Positions 58,594 through 64,000 of a stretch of DNA of 64,000 nt are shown piece by piece. This stretch comes from Kitasatospora sp. SolWspMP-SS2h. GTDB taxonomy: Bacteria > Actinomycetota > Actinomycetes > Streptomycetales > Streptomycetaceae. The stretch is taken from NCBI RefSeq assembly GCF_003259315.1, contig NZ_QLLT01000023.1, positions 46,745 to 110,744 on the forward strand, in the 5' to 3' direction. Position 1 is the stretch's first letter; each line of letters starts with the position of its first letter. The notes under the pieces were generated by a model. It ran no database searches, was not told where the DNA came from, and worked only from the letters and a program-made list of their open reading frames with translations. The translations under genes were made by a program, and so were the position numbers.

Positions 58594-59375
58594 GCGTCCT
58601 GCTGGCGGCGGAGGGCGTCGGGTACAACGAGACGGTCGGCAGCGGTGCGCTGGTGCTCGCGCTGCCGATCGCGCTGGCCGCCGGGCTGGTCTCGTTCTTC
58701 TCGCCGTGCGTGCTGCCGCTGGTGCCCGGCTACCTCAGCTACGTCACCGGCTTCTCCGCCGCCGACCTCTCCGACGCCCGGGGCGCCCGGCGCGGCCGGA
58801 TGCTGGGGGGCTCGCTGCTGTTCGTGCTCGGCTTCGCCGCGGTGTTCGTCTCCGGCGGCGCGCTGTTCGGCTCCTTCGGCCACAGCCTGCAGGAGCACCG
58901 CCGGGTCATCTCGATCGTGATGGGCGCGCTCACCGTGCTGATGGGCCTGGCCTTCATGGGCCTGCTGCCCGGCTTCACCATGCGCGAACTGCGCTCGCAC
59001 CGCCGCCCGGCGATCGGCCTGGCCGGCGCCCCGCTGCTCGGCGTGGTGTTCGGCCTCGGCTGGACGCCGTGCATCGGCCCGACCATGGGCGCCATCCAGG
59101 CGCTGGCCTTCAGCCAGGCCGACGCCGACGCCGGGCGCGGCGCGCTGCTGATGGCCGTCTACTGCCTCGGCCTCGGCGTACCGTTCGTGCTGGCCGCCCT
59201 GGCGTTCCGCAAGGCACTGGGTGCCTTCGGCTGGGTCAAGCGGCACTACCAGTGGGTGATGCGGATCGGCGGCGGCATGCTCGTCCTGGTCGGCCTGGCC
59301 CTGGTGACAGGGGTGTGGGACGCGCTGGTCAGCCAGCTCCAGTCCCTCACCCAGGACTTCTCGATCGGAATCTGA
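58590..59375 (+). CDS. ccdA: CcdA-type cytochrome c biogenesis membrane protein
   Basis: The 261-residue protein with six hydrophobic helices has the two conserved Cys-Pro pairs: LVSFFSPCVLPLVPGY in helix 1 and LGWTPCIGPTMGAI in helix 4. CcdA carries electrons from cytoplasmic thioredoxin to the external TlpA/ResA protein. The GTG overlaps the preceding stop (GTGA) and resB follows after 2 bp, so all are in one operon. Confidence 0.93.
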   Translation: MSVLLAAEGVGYNETVGSGALVLALPIALAAGLVSFFSPCVLPLVPGYLSYVTGFSAADLSDARGARRGRMLGGSLLFVLGFAAVFVSGGALFGSFGHSLQEHRRVISIVMGALTVLMGLAFMGLLPGFTMRELRSHRRPAIGLAGAPLLGVVFGLGWTPCIGPTMGAIQALAFSQADADAGRGALLMAVYCLGLGVPFVLAALAFRKALGAFGWVKRHYQWVMRIGGGMLVLVGLALVTGVWDALVSQLQSLTQDFSIGI

Positions 59376-59377
59376 CC

Positions 59378-61195
59378 GTGAGCGACACCAAGACCAGCCC
59401 CCAGCCGGCCGACGCCGCGGACGAAACCGACGTCGAACGGCTCAGCACCGCGCCCGAGGAGAGCGACACCGCCCCGGTCGGCATGGGCGTGCTCGGCTGG
59501 CTGCGCTGGTTCTGGCGCCAGCTGACCTCGATGCGGGTCGCCCTGCTGCTGCTGTTCCTGCTCTCGCTGGCGGCCATCCCCGGCTCGCTGGTGCCGCAGA
59601 ACACCAACGCGTTCAAGGTCGCGGAGTGGAAGAACGCCCACAAGGGCATCACCCCGCTCTACGAGAAGCTCCAACTGTTCGACGTGTACAGCTCGGTGTG
59701 GTTCTCCGCGATCTACATCCTGCTGTTCGTCTCGCTGGCCGGCTGCATCCTGCCGCGCACCTGGCAGTTCGTCGGCGTGCTGCGGGCCCAGCCGCCCGCC
59801 GCCCCGCGCAACCTGACCCGGATGCCGGTCTACGCGGCCTGGCACACCGACGCCGCCCCGGCGGCGGTCAACGCCGCCGCGCACCGGCTGCTGCGCAAGC
59901 GCGGCTTCCGGGCCGCCGCCGGCCCCGGCTCGGTGGCCGCCGAGAAGGGCTACCTGCGCGAGGTCGGCAACCTGCTGTTCCACTTCGCGCTGTTCGCCCT
60001 GCTGGCCGGTTTCGCCTGGGCCAGCCTGTTCAGCGGCTCCGGCACCAAGATCGTGCTGGAGGGCCAGGGCTACTCCAACACCACCACCCAGCTCGACGAC
60101 TTCACCGGCTCGGCGTTCTACGGCGTCGACGACCTGGACGCCTTCGGCTTCAAGCTGGACGGCTTCACCGCTGACTACCAGACCCAGGGCCCGGCGGCCG
60201 GCACCGCCAAGGAGTTCGTCGCCAACGTCCGCTACTGGGACGGCACCGACTCCAGCAAGCAGAAGAACGCCCGGATCGAGGTCAACCACCCGCTGGAGGT
60301 GGGCGGTTCCAAGGTCTTCCTGACCGCGCACGGCTTCGCCCCGGTGGTCACCGTCCGGAACGCGAAGGACGAGGTCGTCTACCGCGGCCCGACGCCGTTC
60401 CTGCCCCGGGACTCCAACGTCACCTCGCCCGGCGTGATCAAGGTCAACGACTACGGCACCGACGCCCGGGGCGACAAGACCCAGCTCGCCTTCAAGGGCT
60501 TCTTCCTGCCCACCGCGGCGGCCGACTTCACCGGCACCGGCCCGGTCTCGGTCTTCCCGGCCGCCGCCGACCCCCGCCTGGTGCTCAACGTCTACGCCGG
60601 CGACCTGCGCACCGACAGCGGCCTGCCGCAGAACGTGTACGAGCTCGACGACAAGGCGATGACCCAGCTCCAGGTCAACGGCGCGCCCGCCACCGCGATC
60701 CTCAAGGTCGGCGAGGGCTGGCAACTGCCCGACGGCTACGGCACCCTGACCTTCGACGGCTACCAGCAGTGGGCCAACTTCACCGTCTCGCACCGCCCCG
60801 GCAACACGCTCGCGCTGCTCGGCGCGGTCGGCGCGATCCTCGGCCTGATCGGCTCGCTGTTCGTCCAGCGCCGCCGGATCTGGGTCCGGGCCACCGCCGG
60901 CGCCGACGGCCGCACCCTGGTCGAGGTCGCCGGGCTGGGCCGCAGCGAGTCCGCCCGCACCGCGGAGGAGCTCGCCGAACTCGCCGTCGACCTCCAGGAG
61001 GACGCCCCGGCGACCGACGAACCGACCCGACCGGCCGACCCGGCCGACCCGGCCGACCCCGACCGCCAGGACCGCTCCGACCGTCCCGACCGTCCCGACC
61101 GCCCGGACAGCCCCGACCGCCCCGAAGACGACGCACCCGCCGCAGCCGACTCCCCGGCCGCTGCCGTTCCCACCGCCCCGGAAACCAAGGAGTAG
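59378..61195 (+). CDS. resB: ResB, cytochrome c synthetase subunit (system II)
   Basis: The 605-residue protein has three N-terminal membrane helices (MRVALLLLFLLSLAAIPGSLVPQ, WFSAIYILLFVSLAGCILPRTW and LLFHFALFALLAGFAWASLFSG), a large external domain of about 300 residues, a fourth helix (TLALLGAVGAILGLIGSLFV) and an acidic C-terminal tail with Asp-Arg/Pro repeats. With CcsB it forms the haem lyase that attaches haem to apocytochrome c. The GTG lies 2 bp after the ccdA stop. Confidence 0.93.
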   Translation: MSDTKTSPQPADAADETDVERLSTAPEESDTAPVGMGVLGWLRWFWRQLTSMRVALLLLFLLSLAAIPGSLVPQNTNAFKVAEWKNAHKGITPLYEKLQLFDVYSSVWFSAIYILLFVSLAGCILPRTWQFVGVLRAQPPAAPRNLTRMPVYAAWHTDAAPAAVNAAAHRLLRKRGFRAAAGPGSVAAEKGYLREVGNLLFHFALFALLAGFAWASLFSGSGTKIVLEGQGYSNTTTQLDDFTGSAFYGVDDLDAFGFKLDGFTADYQTQGPAAGTAKEFVANVRYWDGTDSSKQKNARIEVNHPLEVGGSKVFLTAHGFAPVVTVRNAKDEVVYRGPTPFLPRDSNVTSPGVIKVNDYGTDARGDKTQLAFKGFFLPTAAADFTGTGPVSVFPAAADPRLVLNVYAGDLRTDSGLPQNVYELDDKAMTQLQVNGAPATAILKVGEGWQLPDGYGTLTFDGYQQWANFTVSHRPGNTLALLGAVGAILGLIGSLFVQRRRIWVRATAGADGRTLVEVAGLGRSESARTAEELAELAVDLQEDAPATDEPTRPADPADPADPDRQDRSDRPDRPDRPDSPDRPEDDAPAAADSPAAAVPTAPETKE

Positions 61196-61198
61196 ACG

Positions 61199-62320
61199 GT
61201 GCTGCTCGCGCAGGTCGACACCCAGTTGGCCAACCTCTCCAACTACCTCATCTACTCGGCGATGACGGTCTACACCCTGGCCATGTTCGCCCAGATCTTC
61301 GAGTGGACGTTCGGCGCCAAGGGCGGCGTCGCCGTCCGCTCCGCGCAGCAGAGCACCCTCGCCGAGACGGTCGCCGACGCCGCGGACGCGGCCAAGGGTG
61401 TGCGCAAGGTCACCGTCACGGTCGCCGCCCAGGGCGGGGGCACCACCACCCTCACCCGCACCGCCCTCGCCGACGCCGGCGCCACCACGGTCACCAGCGG
61501 CCGCGGCGACGACGCCCCCGCCGACGGCACCGGCCCGGCCGGCACCAGCGAGAAGGCCGACCTGGCCGGCCGGATCGCGGTCTCGCTGACCGTCCTCGGC
61601 CTGCTCCTGCACGCCGGCAGCGTGATCACCCGCGGCCTGTCCGTGATGCGCTGGCCGTGGGGCAACATGTACGAGTTCTCGTGCGCCTTCGCCCTGATGA
61701 TGGTCGGCGCGTACGTCATCCTGCTCGTCGCCGGGAAGAACGTCCGCTGGCTCGGCCTGCCGGTGACCGTCGTCGCGCTGCTGATCCTGGGCATCGCGGT
61801 CAGCGTGCTCTACACCGACTCCGAGCAGCTCGTCCCCGCCCTGCACTCCTACTGGCTCGGCATCCACGTCTCCACCGCGACGATCTGCGGCGGCGCGTTC
61901 TTCGCCGCGTTCGTCGCCACCGCCACCTACCTGCTCAAGGACCGCTACGAGCACCGGGTCGCGGCCGGCCTCACCGTCCGCGCCGCCAGCCTGATGGAGC
62001 GGCTGCCCGCCTCCGGCACCCTGGACAAGCTCTCCTACCGGATCAACGCGGTGATCTTCCCGCTCTGGACGTTCACCATCATCGCGGGCGCGATCTGGGC
62101 CGAGGCCGCCTGGGGCAAGTACTGGGAGTGGGACCCGAAGGAGACCTGGTCGTTCATCACCTGGGTCGCCTACGCCGCCTACCTGCACGCCCGGGCCACC
62201 GCCGGCTGGCGCGGGCGCAAGGCCGCCTACCTGGCCCTGCTCGCCTTCGCCTGCTGGCTGTTCAACTTCTACGGCGTCAACATCTTCATCACCGGCAAGC
62301 ACTCCTACGCCGGCGTCTGA
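61199..62320 (+). CDS. ccsB: CcsB/CcsA-family cytochrome c haem-lyase subunit
   Basis: The 373-residue protein with about eight membrane helices has the Trp-rich haem-handling motif (WAEAAWGKYWEWDPKETWSF) and conserved His residues in LLLHAGSVITRG and SYWLGIHVSTA. It exports haem and joins it to cytochromes with ResB. A Thr/Ala-rich cytoplasmic loop after helix 1 is longer than in Bacillus ResC. It starts 3 bp after the resB stop and is the last gene of the operon. Confidence 0.93.
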   Translation: MLLAQVDTQLANLSNYLIYSAMTVYTLAMFAQIFEWTFGAKGGVAVRSAQQSTLAETVADAADAAKGVRKVTVTVAAQGGGTTTLTRTALADAGATTVTSGRGDDAPADGTGPAGTSEKADLAGRIAVSLTVLGLLLHAGSVITRGLSVMRWPWGNMYEFSCAFALMMVGAYVILLVAGKNVRWLGLPVTVVALLILGIAVSVLYTDSEQLVPALHSYWLGIHVSTATICGGAFFAAFVATATYLLKDRYEHRVAAGLTVRAASLMERLPASGTLDKLSYRINAVIFPLWTFTIIAGAIWAEAAWGKYWEWDPKETWSFITWVAYAAYLHARATAGWRGRKAAYLALLAFACWLFNFYGVNIFITGKHSYAGV

Positions 62321-62377
62321 CGCCCGTCCGCCCCACCCCCAACCCACGCACCACAAAGCCGCGAGGAGGGCCGCACC

Positions 62378-62782
62378 ATGGAGTGCGACGAGGTCATCAT
62401 GACCGTCCGAATCACCGCAGCGGAACGCACGCTGCTGCGACGGCTCGCCCAGGGCCATCACAGCGACGTCTCCGAAGTCGTCGCCGACGGGCTGCTGGAC
62501 GTCCTGCCCACGCTGCACTGCGCGGCGGACGCCTACCGGCTGCTCGCCGCCATCACCACCCCGGCGCCCTGCGCGCTCACCGTCTGGCTCCCCACCGAGC
62601 TGGCCGACCTGCTCACCATCGCCACCGCCCGGATCGCCCAGTCCACCGGCGTCCGGCTCGGCTCCTCCTGCATCATGCTGGGGGCCGCCGTCCGGCTCTG
62701 GCTCGCCCAGGACCCGCAGCGGCTGGCGGCCAACCTGACCACCATGCACGCCGGCCGCCCGCCCGCGCTGGCGGCCGCGTAG
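62378..62782 (+). CDS. Small protein with two ribbon-helix-helix-like halves
   Basis: The 134-residue protein appears to contain a tandem pair of ribbon-helix-helix-like units. The first is MTVRITAAERTLLRRLAQGHHSDVSEVVADGLLDVL (near residues 8-43) and the second is LTVWLPTELADLLTIATARI plus SCIMLGAAVRLWLAQ. Each begins with a beta strand of alternating residues followed by two helices, as in CopG/Arc regulators. That would make a single-chain DNA-binding dimer. The assignment is by pattern only. GAGGAGGG precedes the ATG. Confidence 0.6.
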   Translation: MECDEVIMTVRITAAERTLLRRLAQGHHSDVSEVVADGLLDVLPTLHCAADAYRLLAAITTPAPCALTVWLPTELADLLTIATARIAQSTGVRLGSSCIMLGAAVRLWLAQDPQRLAANLTTMHAGRPPALAAA

Positions 62783-62788
62783 CGACGG

Positions 62789-62842
62789 CGAGGGGCCCGG
62801 CGGACCGGGCGGGTGCGTCCCGCCGGTCCGCCGGGCCCCTCG
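62789..62842. terminator. Long hairpin between convergent genes
   Basis: CGAGGGGCCCGGCGGACC and its perfect 18-bp complement, with further pairing inside, lie between the stops at 62782 (plus) and 62850 (minus), so it can end transcription from both sides. Confidence 0.85.
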
Positions 62843-62849
62843 TGGTGCC

Positions 62850-63050
62850 TCAGGCGGCCTGCTGCCAGCTGACCGGGGAGAAGTAGGCCGGGCGGCGCTC
62901 GACGCGCGACCAGGTGGCGATCGGCTCGACGGACGGGGCGGCGGCGGTGGCGGCGGCCACCGCGGCGCGGGCGGCCAGGACCGCGGTCAGCGCGGCCAGT
63001 TCCTCGGCGTTCAGCGAGCCGCGGACGACGCGGACGAGAGGTTCGCTCAT
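62850..63050 (-). CDS. accE: Acyl-CoA carboxylase epsilon subunit
   Basis: The 66-residue protein matches the small epsilon subunits of actinobacterial acyl-CoA carboxylases: VRVVRGSLNAEELAALTAVLAAR at the N-terminus and WSRVERRPAYFSPVSWQQ at the C-terminus. Epsilon stabilises the carboxyltransferase hexamer and links it to the biotinylated alpha subunit. It lies 57 bp downstream of the beta subunit gene on the same strand. Confidence 0.9.
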   Translation of the reverse strand: MSEPLVRVVRGSLNAEELAALTAVLAARAAVAAATAAAPSVEPIATWSRVERRPAYFSPVSWQQAA

Positions 63051-63107
63051 GGTTCCTGTTCTCCCCCAAGCTTGATTCTGAAAGGTTTCGGCGCGCTTGA
63101 CCGCTCG

Positions 63108-64000
63108 TTACATCGGCGGGTTGCCGTGCTTGCGGCTGGGCAGGTCGGCGTGCTTGGTGCGGAGCATGGCGAGTGAGGAGGCGAGTACGGCGCGGGTCTC
63201 GGCCGGGTCGATGACGTCGTCGACGAGGCCGCGTTCGGCCGCGTAGTAGGGGTGCATCAGTTCGCTCTTGTATTCCTTGATCTTCTGGGCGCGCATGGCT
63301 TCCGGGTCCTGGGCCCCGTTGATGTCGCGGCGGAAGATGACGTTGGCGGCGCCTTCGGCGCCCATCACGGCGATCTCGTTGGTGGGCCAGGCGAAGGAGA
63401 GGTCGGCGCCGATGGAGCGGGAGTCCATCACGATGTACGCGCCGCCGTAGGCCTTGCGCAGGATGAGCTGGATGCGCGGGACGGTGGCGTTGCAGTAGGC
63501 GTACAGCAGTTTGGCGCCGTGTCGGATGATGCCGTCGTGTTCCTGGTCGACGCCGGGCAGGAAGCCGGGTACGTCGAGCATGGTGACCAGCGGGATGTTG
63601 AACGCGTCGCACATCTGGACGAAGCGCGCGGACTTCTCGGAGGCGTTGATGTCCAGGACGCCGGCCAGTGACTGCGGCTGGTTGGCGATGATGCCGACCA
63701 CGTGGCCGTCGATGCGGGCCAGGGCGCAGATCACGTTGGTGGCCCAGCGTTCGTGGACTTCCAGGTACTCGCCGTGGTCGACGATCTCCTCGATGACCTT
63801 GCGCATGTCGTAGGGGCGGTTGCCGTCGGCGGGGACGAGGTCGAGCAGGGAGTCGTTGCGGCGCTCGACGGGGTCGTCGTTGGCGGCGGAGGGCGGCATC
63901 TCGCGGTTGTTCTGCGGCAGCAGCGACAGGAGGTAGCGGACTTCCTCGATGCAGGACTGTTCGTCGTCGTAGACGAAGTGCGAGACGCCGGAGACGGAGG
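63108..64000 (-). CDS. Acyl-CoA (propionyl/acetyl-CoA) carboxylase beta subunit, 5' part beyond window
   Basis: The C-terminal 297 residues of a biotin-dependent carboxyltransferase (full length usually about 530). The frame is open to the window edge (GVSHFVYDDEQSCIEEVRYL near the break). Signatures include IANQPQSLAGVLDINASEKSARFV, LVTMLDVPGFLPGVDQEH, RKAYGGAYIVM, AWPTNEIAVMGAEGAANVIF and a C-terminal RKHGNPPM. It supplies malonyl- or methylmalonyl-CoA for fatty acid and polyketide synthesis. It forms an operon with accE. Confidence 0.94.
   Translation of the reverse strand, partial: SVSGVSHFVYDDEQSCIEEVRYLLSLLPQNNREMPPSAANDDPVERRNDSLLDLVPADGNRPYDMRKVIEEIVDHGEYLEVHERWATNVICALARIDGHVVGIIANQPQSLAGVLDINASEKSARFVQMCDAFNIPLVTMLDVPGFLPGVDQEHDGIIRHGAKLLYAYCNATVPRIQLILRKAYGGAYIVMDSRSIGADLSFAWPTNEIAVMGAEGAANVIFRRDINGAQDPEAMRAQKIKEYKSELMHPYYAAERGLVDDVIDPAETRAVLASSLAMLRTKHADLPSRKHGNPPM

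Overview
The window is chromosomal DNA of a filamentous actinomycete of the family Streptomycetaceae (Streptomyces or Kitasatospora; the sequence alone does not separate them). The reasons are very high GC, frequent GTG starts, leaderless-looking genes, chaplins, rodlins, the developmental pair bldN/rsbN, and a rex-hemA-hemC-hemD operon. Most of it is core chromosome with short accessory inserts. No rRNA, tRNA, insertion sequence or CRISPR array was recognised.

Region by region. 1-2.3 kb: pantothenate genes panD (cut by the left edge), panC and a DUF2520 dehydrogenase-like gene, all on the minus strand. 2.4-4.4 kb: a NarL/DesK-type two-component pair. 4.5-6.6 kb: a MidA/NDUFAF7-like methyltransferase next to an orphan NuoD paralogue. 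7.8-12.8 kb: a WXG-type secretion/toxin cassette made of a small WXG-like protein, a 1,099-residue protein ending in a papain-like (Tox-PL-type) domain, and an overlapping multidomain immunity-like gene. 12.9-23.8 kb: housekeeping and conserved genes (ppx/gppA-like, TIM-barrel epimerase, methyltransferase, ilvD, proC, HAD, MFS). 23.9-26.9 kb: an accessory cluster in which a 47-residue Asp-Gly peptide overlaps a protein-L-isoaspartate methyltransferase-like gene behind DUF6879 and XRE/DUF5753 genes. It looks like an aspartimide-forming RiPP locus (imiditide-like) and is the strongest candidate here for something undescribed. 27.0-28.1 kb: a DUF397 gene and a frameshifted XRE regulator.

28.3-44.5 kb is a conserved streptomycete block: AcuC-like deacetylase, a small excisionase-type HTH gene, ribosomal protein bS22, an epimerase, an acyltransferase, rsbN-bldN, an HAD-IB hydrolase, a glutaredoxin, an exonuclease, then rex-hemA-hemC-hemD and hemB. 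Rex has a near-perfect operator in front of it, linking haem synthesis to the NADH/NAD+ state. 44.5-49.5 kb holds an RNA ligase-like gene and a cell-surface cluster of two rodlins, three chaplins and three other small secreted proteins. BldN-type promoters can be seen before one rodlin and one chaplin, so the sigma factor and several likely targets lie within about 15 kb of each other.

49.8-62.8 kb: a secreted SGNH hydrolase with a ricin-type lectin domain, DUF4291, a BadF/NAGK-type kinase, an anti-sigma-like ATPase divergent from a GntR regulator with three TCTAGA operators, a DnaA-box-like cluster, then hemL and a system II cytochrome c maturation operon (tlpA/resA, ccdA, resB, ccsB). 62.85-64 kb: the accE epsilon subunit and the carboxyltransferase subunit of an acyl-CoA carboxylase, the latter cut by the right edge.
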